Shown: positions 1 through 8,573, counted from the stretch's first letter. The stretch: 26,217 nucleotides of DNA from JBEKDJ01 sp050014415 (GCA_050014415.1 JBEKDJ010000021.1:1-26217); one strand, 5' to 3'. The notes: a model not told the origin generated them from the sequence alone. Translations and numbers: made by a program.

Positions 1-115
1 GGGATATCACAAGATTTTGCGTCTGTCAAACAAAAAACAGTCTTGTGAAAATTATCTTTTGAGGATTATCACTTGAAATCTGGTATAGCGATATCGATTC
101 ATGGCTTGATGACTT

Positions 116-294
116 CAGGAAGAAGTCAATGAGGCAACCGTCCAATATGTTGGAGTGGTTTTGGACCCCCTAAAACCGAGGATATCTTGCCAAAAGTAAA
201 TCGCTAAAAAATTAAGGGAATGTCTCTATTTGGTCTTCAAATCATAGCTTTTTCGGACTTGCAAAACGCAACAAAGATACCAGCTATTCACACC
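116..294 (+). repeat. Dispersed repeat, copy 1 (79-nt core plus diverged tail)
   Basis: Positions 116-194 match 6599-6677 with about two differences and closely match 26134-26215. Positions 195-294 match 6678-6778 at only roughly two-thirds identity by eye. The core contains two inverted repeats: TCCAA-tatg-TTGGA (141-154) and GGTTTT/AAAACC around a 9-nt loop. One reading frame ends in a short peptide (RKKSMRQPSNMLEWFW, two further residues, stop) that recurs in all three copies, so it may be the tail of a lost transposase. I do not recognise the family. The rest of 1-474 has no gene I can support; CCCC-TAATT-GGGG near 328-340 is a weak hairpin downstream of the methyltransferase. Confidence 0.85.
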
Positions 295-474
295 CCCTGG
301 CCCGTTCCCTTTTATTAAATCCGACTACCCCTAATTGGGGGGACAAAATGTGAACCGCTAGAAAGCCAATAGTAAGTTGGCTGAGGAGTTCACCTACTTA
401 CCTTCAATCGAGGCATGCTTAGAAAGTCGAAGATTTCCGGTAGAAATTATCAGGCCAGGTAGATATAAGCGCAG

Positions 475-1626
475 TTATGGCCGCTGTGCGAGCAACAACC
501 CACGATTGGGGAAAAATTGGCTCGCAGGCGTTGGTATAGCTCGCAGCACACGGAAACCAAAATCCTCTAACTCTGACTGCAGTTCGCTCGCAGTCTTTAC
601 GGGCACTCCCCACATTTCATGTACCAATTTTTTTAGAGAAGCAAGGCGTTTTTCCGCTCGCTGACGCGCGAGAGAGGTACACAGAAGTGCCTTCAGGTAT
701 ACGAGCGAAACATAAGGGTCGGATAATAAAGCTCTTAGTGCCATGTGTAACATGTCACGGCGATATACCCAGATATTGCTCGAAATCGCAGGCAATAAAG
801 GCATGAATACATATCCCCCAGGTTTCATTGCTCTGAATAACGCGCGTAGAACATCGGCACGACAGGATGCCGGAAAGAAAAACTGGCTCCACTGAGCAGT
901 GTCAAAGACAGCGTTGTTCTCCAGGGCACTCGCGTCCATTTGTCGCACCTCAACGCGGTTGGTTACCCCGAGAAGATCGGCACGCCGTCGTGCTTCGTTA
1001 GCGGTTTCCGCCTCGATTTCAACACCAACCGCGGTAACCTTTGGATAAGTGGTAAGGATTTGAAACAAGGTATTACCAACTCCACAGCCTGATTCCAGAT
1101 GGTGTGCACCGGCTTGCCATAGCTCCTTTAACTCAGGCATTGCCTGGCCAAGCCCGACACCCATAAAGCGGCGTGCAAACGATAACGCCGATATGACGAT
1201 CCCTTGGGCTATGGAAAGCACGCCATCGGCAGATAGTTTTGTGTAGATATCGCCTGCCTCTGCGATGTTCTCCAACTTTCGTATCCTAACCTTGGTAACT
1301 CGCAGCACGTCAATGAGCGGCTGGGCAGCATCAGCCGATGTGAGAAGCTCAAGATTAGGTGCAATCTGGAAGAGTCCATCTTGTCGCTTGACCAGGCCAT
1401 GAACTTCAAGGGCATGGAGGACATCCTCAATTCGCTCTTTTCCTAATCCGGTAGCAGCCGCAATCTGCTGAGCGGTATTCGACGTTCGCAGGGCGTCTAT
1501 AATACCAGAGTCGACGGCACCCATCAATAAAGCGATTACCTCCGCACCAGCAATCCATGCGTTTAACGTCTGGCTGGCAGTATCATTCGCTTGGAGTTGC
1601 AGGATTTCACGAAATGTTAACGACAT
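475..1626 (-). CDS. Class I SAM-dependent methyltransferase with N-terminal winged helix
   Basis: The 383-residue product has two parts. Residues about 15-100 look like the dimerisation/winged-helix domain of plant-type O-methyltransferases (AQQIAAATGLGKERIEDVL is a helix-turn-helix-like stretch). Residues about 165-300 form a Rossmann methyltransferase with SAM motif I at 176-185 (HLESGCGVGN) and an acidic motif II near residue 203 (VEIE). It should be a cytosolic methyl transfer enzyme; the acceptor (O, N or C) cannot be read from the sequence. The ATG follows an AAGGGGG ribosome site about 8 nt upstream and the stop is TAA. It stands alone, with about 1 kb of decayed DNA upstream, so it is probably monocistronic. 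Family assignment is firm, substrate unknown. Confidence 0.85.
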   Translation of the reverse strand: MSLTFREILQLQANDTASQTLNAWIAGAEVIALLMGAVDSGIIDALRTSNTAQQIAAATGLGKERIEDVLHALEVHGLVKRQDGLFQIAPNLELLTSADAAQPLIDVLRVTKVRIRKLENIAEAGDIYTKLSADGVLSIAQGIVISALSFARRFMGVGLGQAMPELKELWQAGAHHLESGCGVGNTLFQILTTYPKVTAVGVEIEAETANEARRRADLLGVTNRVEVRQMDASALENNAVFDTAQWSQFFFPASCRADVLRALFRAMKPGGYVFMPLLPAISSNIWVYRRDMLHMALRALLSDPYVSLVYLKALLCTSLARQRAEKRLASLKKLVHEMWGVPVKTASELQSELEDFGFRVLRAIPTPASQFFPNRGLLLAQRP

Positions 1627-2404
1627 AGTAAGCCCCCTTGGCAGTTGTTGGTCAACGCCGTAAAATATGATCCAGAACAGTCTGAACTTCCAGTTTTTCT
1701 GCTCTCTTAAAATTGGGGATAGATGAAATAATCCAAATATGGCACTAAGTATTACTGGTTGGAATATACATCTTGATACGGAGATTAGTCAAGCGAAACT
1801 TCAGGAACTACCCGACACCTCTAGGGGGGGCCTGTCAGTCTCTGATTTGATGAAGAAAGAGGTATCTGAACGTAGAGAGTATCGGGATGACTTTCGGCCT
1901 GCCAATCTGAAGACCTACTGTGCCATAAGCAAAGGCTAGGGCTTGAGATATTCTCAATGGAGAAATCCGGCCTTGTTAAAGAATACCCTATCCCCCTAAA
2001 TAGCTCCAAAACACCCTACCGTAGCTGGAATTCGCTTTTGAATTCCTTTGTTGCTTCGTTAAAGGTAAATGTTCCTTTTGCGGTGATGAAGCAGAAAATC
2101 CTTTCGTGGGCTCCGCTGTAGCTGATATGACCGCCAATCAACTTAAAATTCCCTATCATAGCCCTTACGTCTGGCTGGGATTTTGAGACCTAACGGTTGG
2201 CGCTTCAGCCGCCCCCGGCCATAGGCCAGGCATGCTACCTCGCGAACGGAAACACAACAGCCAAGTACCTTTGTTTGCGATTCGTGTAAGGGGCTCGTGA
2301 TATGATAGGCAACATCTGAAAACTCTATACGCAAAGCACGCGCAATGATGATCCTATAGAACGATTATAGTGATTATGCAAACAAAATAGACCTGTTACC
2401 CCAT
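1627..2404. other. Intergenic stretch, largely without recognisable genes
   Basis: Nearly 800 nt separate the methyltransferase start from the CoA-transferase remnant. I see no RNA gene, strong terminator or insertion-sequence end. One possible short gene at 2016-2159 is listed separately. A plus-strand frame at 1739-1939 has no convincing ribosome site or family resemblance and is not called. Confidence 0.5.
2016..2159 (-). CDS. Possible 47-residue protein or gene fragment
   Basis: ATG at 2157-2159, TAG at 2016-2018. The predicted peptide begins MIGNFKLIGGHISYSGAHER and continues with a balanced, soluble composition (alternating hydrophobic and charged residues, one Cys, ends in QLR). AAGGGCT just upstream of the ATG could be a ribosome site, though the spacing is very short. 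The frame stays open for another ten codons upstream of the ATG to a TAG, so it could equally be the tail of a larger decayed gene. I do not recognise the family. It is listed because its composition looks more protein-like than the surrounding frames. Confidence 0.25.
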   Translation of the reverse strand: MIGNFKLIGGHISYSGAHERIFCFITAKGTFTFNEATKEFKSEFQLR

Positions 2405-2605
2405 TTCATGACCGTGATGGGATTTGAAGAAGAGACTAATTGTATGCGCATCGAATCGATCCACCAGGGATATACCCTCGAAGAGGTGCAGGCAAATTGC
2501 GGCTTCCCCCTCCTCAAGGCTTAGGAGATTGTTAAAACTCCTCCTCCAACGAAAGATGAATTGGAGATCCTGCGCAACAATCAACGGCAGATAAGAGGGA
2601 AATCA
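2405..2605 (+). pseudogene. Remnant of CoA-transferase beta subunit (C-terminal part)
   Basis: Reading the plus strand gives VMGFEEETNCMRIESIHQGY, then TLEEVQANCGFPLL, an in-frame TAG at 2522-2524, then EIVKTPPPTKDELEILR. This order matches the C-terminus of the beta subunit of family I CoA-transferases (glutaconate/3-oxoacid type), where ESIHPG..TLEEV..NTGF..L is followed by a PPPT.EEL..LR tail. Only the last 60 or so codons survive; there is no start, no catalytic region and no alpha subunit nearby. It is the only plus-strand coding trace in this block and its partners have been deleted. Family resemblance is strong from memory; the exact subfamily is uncertain. Confidence 0.7.
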
Positions 2606-2671
2606 AGTTTTAAGTTTAGCGCTTCAAAACCCACCATTCAACCATACCGCTGTTCTAAGTTATATCCACAG

Positions 2672-3640
2672 TTACCTGCGCTCCGGGTAGGGAGCGCCTA
2701 CTATAAATCCTCGGGGAGCAGCCTTATTTATTTGTTCAAGTTCATCGGGGGTAAGTTTTATATCCAAAGCTCTTATATTTTCTTCCAGGTGTTGTATCGT
2801 TTTAGATCCTGGAATCGGAACGATGTCATCACCCTGTGCGAGCAACCAGGCTATTGCTAATTGAGCAGGCAGGTATCCTTTTATCTTGGCAATCTCTTCA
2901 ATCCTGTTTACCAATCTAAGATTTTTTTGATAATTCTCCGGTAAAAAACGAGGGTGAGAACGACGAGCATCACCTTCAGACAAATCTTCGGCGCGTTTAA
3001 TCTGGCCGGTTAAACTTCCTCTTCCTAAAGGGCTATAACAGACAAAGCCGATTCCCAATTCTCGGCAGACAGGAAGGATCTCCCTCTCTACAGTTCTATC
3101 CCAGAGAGAATATTCAGATTGCAAAACTGATATCGGATGCACAGAATTAGCTTTACGAATCCCGTCAGGAGAAATATTAGATATCCCGATAAAACGCACT
3201 TTCCCTGCCCTGACTAGTTTCGCCATAGCTCCGATAGTGTCTTCAATAGGAGTACTTGGGTCCGGGCCATGCAGATAATATAAATCAATATAATCAACAC
3301 CTAACCTTCTCAGACTGGCTTCACAGGCGATGGTCACGTATTCCGGGCGACCGTTATTGGGTAGAAAAGACCCATCTTTTCCTCTCATTACACCAAATTT
3401 GGTAGCTAAAAAGACTTCCTTACGACGATTTATTATGGCCTTACCGACTAATTCTTCATTTTTGCCCATTCCATACATATCCGCTGTATCCAGGAAGTTG
3501 ATCCCAGAATCAAGCGCATAATGAATTGTTTTAATGGACTCATCATCATTAGTCCTGCCATAAAATTCGGACATTCCCATACAGCCCAATCCTAATGCAG
3601 AGACTGTTAATCCGCTTTTACCCAAATGTCTTTTTTGCAT
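2672..3640 (-). CDS. Aldo/keto reductase
   Basis: The 322-residue product is full length for an NADPH-dependent aldo/keto reductase, a TIM-barrel enzyme reducing aldehydes and ketones in the cytosol. The catalytic tetrad is visible: Asp and Tyr in FLDTADMYG (about residues 49-57), Lys in LATKFG (about 78-83), and His in YYLHGPDPS (about 121-129). The C-terminal nucleotide-binding signature VPIPGSKTIQHLEENI is also present. Sequence style (LGLGCMGMSEFYG at the N-terminus) is that of the AKR13-like group. The start ATG follows GAGGG about 7 nt upstream; the stop is TAA. A GCGCTCC/GGAGCGC inverted repeat covers the last codons (2678-2697). It has no close partner gene; the physiological substrate is unknown. 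Confidence 0.92.
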   Translation of the reverse strand: MQKRHLGKSGLTVSALGLGCMGMSEFYGRTNDDESIKTIHYALDSGINFLDTADMYGMGKNEELVGKAIINRRKEVFLATKFGVMRGKDGSFLPNNGRPEYVTIACEASLRRLGVDYIDLYYLHGPDPSTPIEDTIGAMAKLVRAGKVRFIGISNISPDGIRKANSVHPISVLQSEYSLWDRTVEREILPVCRELGIGFVCYSPLGRGSLTGQIKRAEDLSEGDARRSHPRFLPENYQKNLRLVNRIEEIAKIKGYLPAQLAIAWLLAQGDDIVPIPGSKTIQHLEENIRALDIKLTPDELEQINKAAPRGFIVGAPYPERR

Positions 3641-3845
3641 TTCTCATCCCTCTGATTAAACTTGAGTTTTTGACATGGCCTTCTTAATGATCATAGCCAC
3701 TATTGAAAGTCTTGGGACTTGCATATTGCGGAGCCTTAGAGAATAGGAATATCAATAAGCAGTTTGGCCCCATTCACTACTTTATGACCCTGATGACCTA
3801 CTCTTCGGTGTCCGGTGTAGTAAGGGCTAGGCGAACCTGGTCTGA

Positions 3846-4601
3846 TCATAGATTACCCTTATGCTGTACACCATCGACCGCCAGCGTGATCCCGGATATC
3901 CAGGAAGCTCGACTCGATGAGAGAAAGACCACCGCGGCTGCGACTTCTTCAGGGGTGCCCAGCCGGCCGAATGGAATGCTACGGCGTATGGTCTCGTACC
4001 ACTGAGGATTGCCTTGTTTGGTCTGCTCCCATCTACCGCCTGGGAACTCAATCGAGCCAAGTGCCACACAGTTGACTCTGATGCCCTTCGGTGCCAGGGT
4101 ATTCGCCAACGTCTTGGCATGACTGATTAGTGCTGCCTTCGCGGCGGCATACGCCGGTGCCCACCCAGCCTCCATGCCTGCTATGGAGGAAACGTGGACG
4201 ATCGCGCCGCCACCCTGATCTTCCATCCAGGGCACCACTTTCCAACTCGCGCGGACGCTTGCCATGATGTCAACCGAAAAACTCGCGGCCCACCCCATTT
4301 CATCGTCGCTCACTCCCCATCCCGAGGCGTTATTGATAAGCACATCGATCTGACGGAGGCTACTATGGGCACTTTCCAAAAACATATTGAGCGCCACAAT
4401 ATCTGAGACATCGCAGACCTGTGCATACACTTCGACACCCTTCGCCTCTAATTCGGAGCGGGCCTTTTCCAATGCTTCCCGACCCCGTGCACAAATGGCA
4501 AGGTTGGCACCCTCATGCGCAAACTCTAGCGCAATCGCTCTACCAATACCGCTGCTCGCGCCAGTGACAACGACTCCTTTACCTTTCAATCCTAGATCCA
4601 T
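3846..4601 (-). CDS. Short-chain dehydrogenase/reductase (SDR)
   Basis: The 251-residue classical SDR has the cofactor motif TGASSGIG at residues 13-20, the structural NNAS at 90-93 (instead of the usual NNAG), catalytic Ser138, Tyr151 and Lys155 (YAAAK), and a C-terminal ISGITLAVDG stretch typical of the family. Arg residues after the second strand (ICARGRE) suggest NADP(H). It probably interconverts a hydroxyl and a keto group on an acyl or cyclic substrate. GGAGGG lies about 3 nt upstream of the ATG; the stop is TGA. It is not close to the two SDRs in the right-hand operon and differs clearly from them. Upstream is a MITE-like element; downstream 240 nt are empty. Confidence 0.9.
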   Translation of the reverse strand: MDLGLKGKGVVVTGASSGIGRAIALEFAHEGANLAICARGREALEKARSELEAKGVEVYAQVCDVSDIVALNMFLESAHSSLRQIDVLINNASGWGVSDDEMGWAASFSVDIMASVRASWKVVPWMEDQGGGAIVHVSSIAGMEAGWAPAYAAAKAALISHAKTLANTLAPKGIRVNCVALGSIEFPGGRWEQTKQGNPQWYETIRRSIPFGRLGTPEEVAAAVVFLSSSRASWISGITLAVDGVQHKGNL

Positions 4602-4637
4602 ACACCCTCCGATAGTTGTTGAGTACGTTCGCCTAAC

Positions 4638-4923
4638 GAGCCTGTAGAAAAAGTCACCTTCTAAAGAGTTTCTTCTACCGGATCAAGAATAGGAAGCTAT
4701 TGGATCAAAAATAGAAAGTTGTTTTCTGTCATCTAGAGTTTTTCTGATCCTTGGGGCGATGGTCCTGTTTTCATGATTCTTTTCTTACGGTAATACCCTA
4801 TCACTTAACCCGATACTTTGCATCTCGCCATATCTCTTCTTTTCCGACTAAGCGGTCTCCACTGTCTTTGCTGCTACTGATATAGCGATTTTATCACGCT
4901 TCCAGGACTTTTTCTACAGCCTC
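4638..4923. mobile_element. MITE-like element with 18-bp terminal inverted repeats
   Basis: The left end 4638-4655 (GAGCCTGTAGAAAAAGTC) and the reverse complement of the right end 4906-4923 differ at one base. The 286 bp between them hold no open frame that could be a transposase. AAC flanks both sides and could be a 3-bp target duplication. The ends resemble those of IS1182/IS5-type elements (inference). Inside, 4680-4701 and 4702-4723 are degenerate tandem copies of a 22-mer beginning GGATCAA. The element sits upstream of the SDR. The rest of the gap to 5105 shows nothing more. Confidence 0.65.
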
Positions 4924-5105
4924 AACGCTTAAATAAGCCGCACGGTGGGTACTGGCACTGACTCTCAAAAGCTGATTAGTTAAGTTCTGACCGCCTACAT
5001 TCTTCTCGCACCCAAGCGCTAACCACGTCGGACCTAATTTCATTGTTAGAAAATTTTCTATGAACTACAGCAAAGATTAATCTAGTAAAAAAGACATTGA
5101 TGCAC

Positions 5106-6341
5106 TTAATCCGATATTGAAACATGCGTAAAACAAAAAATGCCCACTACTTTCCCGGCTAATGAACCATCACGAAGTGTTAGAAATTTTCTTTCCATTT
5201 CCTCTGCTGTGAGATGATCAATAATTTTATAACCCCTGTCAGTTAAAAACGATTCTACTTTCCCCCTTTCTATACCAAATCTGGTGGCTTCACCAGAATA
5301 ATCAGTTCTCATCGTCTCCATTAATCTTCTTACACCATACGCATCTAACATCTCAGGCCAATGAGCACCATAATCGAAACAAATAGTACTGCCAACTGAT
5401 GAACTCGATTTTATGAAATACAAGGTATCATCAACAGCCTTTGGTGATAGGTAATATGTAACGCCTTCCCAAATAAAAAGATTTTTTTGATCTTTATTAT
5501 AACCAGCTTTAAAAAGAACATCTTCAAGTGTTTCCGTGTTAAAGTTAATTGGAACAAAAGTTAATTGCTTTGGTATCGGAATATTATTTTGATGCAGTAA
5601 CTTTATTTTTTGCTGCTGCGTAGTGTGAATATCCAATTCAAATATTTTGGTATCTCTGATCAAATCTTTGAAACGATAAGCCCTGGTATCATAGCCGGCT
5701 CCGAGAAACACTATTTGAGAAAAATTCTCACGAAGAGCCTGTTCAAAAATGTGGTCGAAATAGACCGTCCGTGCAGTAATATATTCATACATACCTGGCA
5801 TGCGATTTGTCATCATCTCTTTCATCATACCTGGATTTTCCAGGGAAGCTTTCAGATTTTCAGGAAGAAATATTTCTGCAAGATAATCATGACCTCTAAT
5901 CTCTTTCCTTTCATCAATGACTGCAACTGCACGCGCTATGGCAGCCCCCATGGCTGTTTGCGATGGTTGTGACTCAACAGATCCCTTGGTAGCATCTGCC
6001 AGTGTCGTCCTGATCCCCATAACATTTCCGAATGGATCTATAACAGTTGCTCTCTTCCTATTTAAAACGATAGTAATTTCAGTATGTACAGTTGCTCCCA
6101 GTTGAAGTAACCTCTTATATTGAGAGTCTATATCGTTGACCTCCCAATATGCTATGATACTATCATCACTTTTTATTGTTGTATTTGTCGCTGGACTAAG
6201 TGCAAATATAGAATCTCCGACTGAAAAAAGCACTGCAAAAGGCGTATCTAAAATCGGTTTCGTATTAAAAACCTTACTGTACCAATTCTCTTTCTCAATA
6301 TCTGAAACCTTATACACTATACCTCTTAGACCTTGAAACAT
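5106..6341 (-). CDS. Glyoxalase (VOC)-fold / LCM-type SAM methyltransferase fusion
   Basis: The 411-residue product has two domains. Residues about 1-115 look like a glyoxalase/bleomycin-resistance (VOC) fold (GIVYKVSDIEKENWYSKVF at the start, VIDPFGNVMGI at the end). Residues about 130-405 match the leucine carboxyl methyltransferase-like family (PF04072), with SAM motif VFLGAGYDTRAYRF, acidic FELDIH and the IWEGVTYYLS block. The PF04072 part probably methylates a carboxyl or hydroxyl group of a small molecule; the VOC part may bind substrate or a metal. An ATG 24 nt upstream (6365) is in frame, but the start at 6341 follows AGAGAGGAAG and is preferred. Codon use is strikingly AT-rich compared with the right half, suggesting transfer. 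Isolated gene, TAA stop. Confidence 0.85.
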   Translation of the reverse strand: MFQGLRGIVYKVSDIEKENWYSKVFNTKPILDTPFAVLFSVGDSIFALSPATNTTIKSDDSIIAYWEVNDIDSQYKRLLQLGATVHTEITIVLNRKRATVIDPFGNVMGIRTTLADATKGSVESQPSQTAMGAAIARAVAVIDERKEIRGHDYLAEIFLPENLKASLENPGMMKEMMTNRMPGMYEYITARTVYFDHIFEQALRENFSQIVFLGAGYDTRAYRFKDLIRDTKIFELDIHTTQQQKIKLLHQNNIPIPKQLTFVPINFNTETLEDVLFKAGYNKDQKNLFIWEGVTYYLSPKAVDDTLYFIKSSSSVGSTICFDYGAHWPEMLDAYGVRRLMETMRTDYSGEATRFGIERGKVESFLTDRGYKIIDHLTAEEMERKFLTLRDGSLAGKVVGIFCFTHVSISD

Positions 6342-6365
6342 TTTCTTCCTCTCTCTTTCTAACAT

Positions 6366-6940
6366 TATTATTTATATTTATTCTTTTCTTTGTCGAAAAA
6401 TGATCGACTGGACCTCTCTTCTCCTCTTAAAAAAGCCTTCTGATGCTATTTTTTTTACAGAAAACATCGTCCTGGACAATATTATACAGAATTTGCATAA
6501 TTTAAGGATGAATTATCTGAAGAGTCCCGGAACATATTGCATTGGTGATTTTCAGTTGAAATATACACCTTTTTCAAAAATTAGGGAATAGAAAATTACA
6601 GGAAGAAGTCAATGAGGCAACCGTCCAATATGTTGGAGTGGTTTTGGACCCCCTAAAAACGAGGATATCTTGCCAAACGTTATTCGTTGAAAATGGTAAG
6701 GAAATGATTCTATCTGATCTTCAAACTGTAAGTTTTTGGGCTTTGAAAAACGCAATGTCTATAGCAGCTATTGAAACCTCTGCGATATCGTAATTGACAG
6801 TCTGCAAAGACTGAAAAAATCCAGTATGAAATTCGATATATAGGAGATTGTTCGTAAGATTTGTCGGGCCGAATATTCCAGAAATTTCAACTACTCAAGA
6901 AATGCCAACAACTGCCATGAATCCTTTTCTGACTGTCATC
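6366..6940. other. AT-rich intergenic region with repeat copy 2 and a tetraloop hairpin
   Basis: Apart from repeat copy 2 there is a perfect 6-bp hairpin CAGTCT-GCAA-AGACTG at 6798-6813 with a GNRA-type loop; on the plus strand it is followed by six A residues, so it is not an obvious terminator. No convincing coding frame is present. A 63-codon plus frame at 6400-6591 lacks a ribosome site and family resemblance. Confidence 0.5.
6599..6778 (+). repeat. Dispersed repeat, copy 2
   Basis: Same orientation as copy 1. The core 6599-6677 has the same length as 116-194 and almost the same sequence, while 6678-6778 has diverged to about two-thirds identity. In this copy one frame stays open through core and tail, from a TGA near 6555 to a TAA near 6792, without a start codon. 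The outer base pair of the GGTTTT/AAAACC stem is altered (AAAAAC). Confidence 0.85.
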
Positions 6941-7642
6941 TCAGACGACCTTCTTAATCCATCGGTGAATCCTTTCATGATAGACATAAAAGACCAAGAT
7001 AATTAAAGCAGATATTCCCAATAGGATCAAAAGAGTCTTGTATTGATGCTCGAAAGCCTTCGCGCCCTGAAGTGTTGCCATCAACGTTCCTGGTATCCGA
7101 CCCATGGTAGAGATGATGAGAAAAATACCCAAATGCATCGGCGTCAAACCTAAGATATAGCACAAGGCATCCTTTGGAAAGCCTGGGATCAAGAAAAGGA
7201 GGAAGCTGAGGATCACCCCCTCATGTCCAATTAAGTAATCAAATCTTTTTCTCAGCTCCGGCGAAACAAACTTCTCGACAGCCCGCTTCTCAAAGATCCT
7301 TGCTATGGTGAAGGCAATCCAAGAGCCCAATATTAACCCGATCATGGAGTAAAGCATCCCAGCCCACACCCCAAAAACATAGCCTCCCAAGAATTCAATG
7401 GCTCCTCCCGGAATGGGAGCGACAACCACTTGTATCACTTGGAGAAGTATAAAAACCAGAGGAGAATATGGCCCGTAGGATCTGAGAACTACTTTCAATT
7501 GGTGATGATCCTGGAAGAGGACCCAGAGTTTAGCCGCTTGGACCCATAGGTGGGGATAGTACCGATAGACCGTAAAAGCAATTAGTCCTACTAAAAGGCA
7601 AATAACCCCCCACTTCAATTTTGATTGCAGTGATGATTTCAT
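6941..7642 (-). CDS. TVP38/TMEM64-family (VTT domain) inner-membrane protein
   Basis: The 233-residue protein has a membrane helix near residues 11-28, then the VTT/SNARE-associated (PF09335) region at about 60-200: hydrophobic re-entrant segments around APIPGGAIEFLGGYVFG, GLILGSWIAFTIARIF and FLLFLIPGFPKDALCYILG, and a final helix near the C-terminus before HRWIKKVV. The PGFPKD motif and the GxxxG-rich first segment are family hallmarks. Members act in the cytoplasmic membrane, and some DedA/VTT proteins are lipid scramblases or affect proton-motive force. The exact role here is unknown. GGAGGG lies about 15 nt upstream of the ATG, rather far. The stop is TGA. The tatC remnant lies 109 nt upstream on the same strand. 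Confidence 0.88.
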   Translation of the reverse strand: MKSSLQSKLKWGVICLLVGLIAFTVYRYYPHLWVQAAKLWVLFQDHHQLKVVLRSYGPYSPLVFILLQVIQVVVAPIPGGAIEFLGGYVFGVWAGMLYSMIGLILGSWIAFTIARIFEKRAVEKFVSPELRKRFDYLIGHEGVILSFLLFLIPGFPKDALCYILGLTPMHLGIFLIISTMGRIPGTLMATLQGAKAFEHQYKTLLILLGISALIILVFYVYHERIHRWIKKVV

Positions 7643-7751
7643 AAGGTGGGATTCAATCCCTCCTGCATTAGTTTTCTATCGAAGAATCCAGAGATTGGCT
7701 TCACAACTCGATTGCTTCCTTTCAACTTAACCGGCTTAGAGCGCCAATATC

Positions 7752-8180
7752 CTACGTAGCCTCATGTGTAAGATCCCCCCCGGGCTTTTTCTCGAATATC
7801 TTACAGAGTAGAATACCCACTTCATAGAGCCCCATTAGAGGAAGGGCTATCAGCACCTGAGAGATAATATCTGGCGGAGTAATGATGAGACCGAAGACGA
7901 AGATCAAGAGAATAGCATATCTTCTTTTTTGGGCTAACATCTTGGCATCGATTGCTCCAATCCTTGCCAGAATCAGCAAAATGACAGGAAATTCGAAGAC
8001 CAAGCCGAAAGCCAATAGAGATTTAACACTAAAGGAAAGGTAAGCATTCATATCCGGCATTGGCCTGATAGATTGAGTGGCATATTTTAAAAGGAGCTTA
8101 CAACCGAAGGGGAGAGCAACAAAGTATCCGAAAAGAATGCCTAGGGCAAAGAAGAAGGAACCAGCGAGAACTATCGGGAG
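7752..8180 (-). pseudogene. tatC: C-terminal part of TatC, 5'-truncated and fused to foreign sequence
   Basis: The frame encodes roughly the last 140 residues of a Sec-independent translocase subunit: FFFALGILFGYFVALPFGCK, then SFSVKSLLAFGLVFEFPVIL, the RRYAILLIFVFGLIITPPDI block and a final membrane helix. These correspond to TatC transmembrane helices 3-6. The first half of TatC, including the N-terminal twin-arginine recognition region, is missing. Just upstream of VLPIVLAGS the frame continues without a break into a different protein family (next entry). A protein starting at the internal ATG near 8060 would be only 102 residues and is unlikely to function. Stop is TAG at 7752-7754. No tatA or tatB is nearby. 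Confidence 0.8.
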
Positions 8181-8369
8181 AACCTCTTCGACAAAGGATT
8201 TTTCTCCTATCTTATGAGTCCGGTGCTTAATCTCTTTTTCGTATCATCCCTCCGTGTAGACCTGCCCGATCCACCCCGAGTACCGGTCACTCGCCATCCC
8301 AATTGAGATCTGCGGGTGAAGACCACGGAACTTAAATTTCTGCAGATTAAGTCCTTTCGAGATAGTCAT
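8175..8369 (-). pseudogene. N-terminal fragment resembling DUF72-family protein, in frame with tatC remnant
   Basis: From ATG 8369 the frame reads MTISKGLNLQ then FKFRGLHPQISIGMASDRYS and GWIGQVYTEG, hits TGA at 8244-8246, and continues in the same frame as YEKEIKHRTHKIGEKSFVEE followed by VLP. I recall the order FRxLHP..GTASDRYAGWIGQIYT..RY..RI.RRTK.VGGKSFVEEVLPV as the N-terminus of a long DUF72 subgroup. After VLP the sequence becomes TatC. VLP fits both families, so the joint probably lies at about 8175-8185 and used this short shared stretch. The gene is dead twice over: an internal stop and a foreign C-terminus. The family identification is from memory; the function of DUF72 is not established. 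Confidence 0.6.
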
Positions 8370-8573
8370 TTCTGTCTTTAAAATATCATAGTGGAATGGA
8401 ATGTTTCAAGAATTGTTAATGGAATGAATAAGAGGGGGAATTTACGCTATGCGCTACCTGTCCTCCGTAGTCCAGCAAGGCGGGACGAAGGATTGATGCT
8501 CTATGCCTGCCCGCCGAAAATGTCTATTGTAGGCTAGCACTCTGGGTGCATTTGAACATGGCCAACTATTGGT

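Noticed and set aside
1739..1939. 66-codon plus-strand frame
   Set aside because: No ribosome site, no recognisable family, located in a decayed region.
2678..2697. GCGCTCC/GGAGCGC hairpin as terminator of the aldo/keto reductase
   Set aside because: It lies within the last codons and is not followed by a T-run.
6400..6591. 63-codon plus-strand frame
   Set aside because: Follows only from AT-rich sequence; no ribosome site and no family resemblance.
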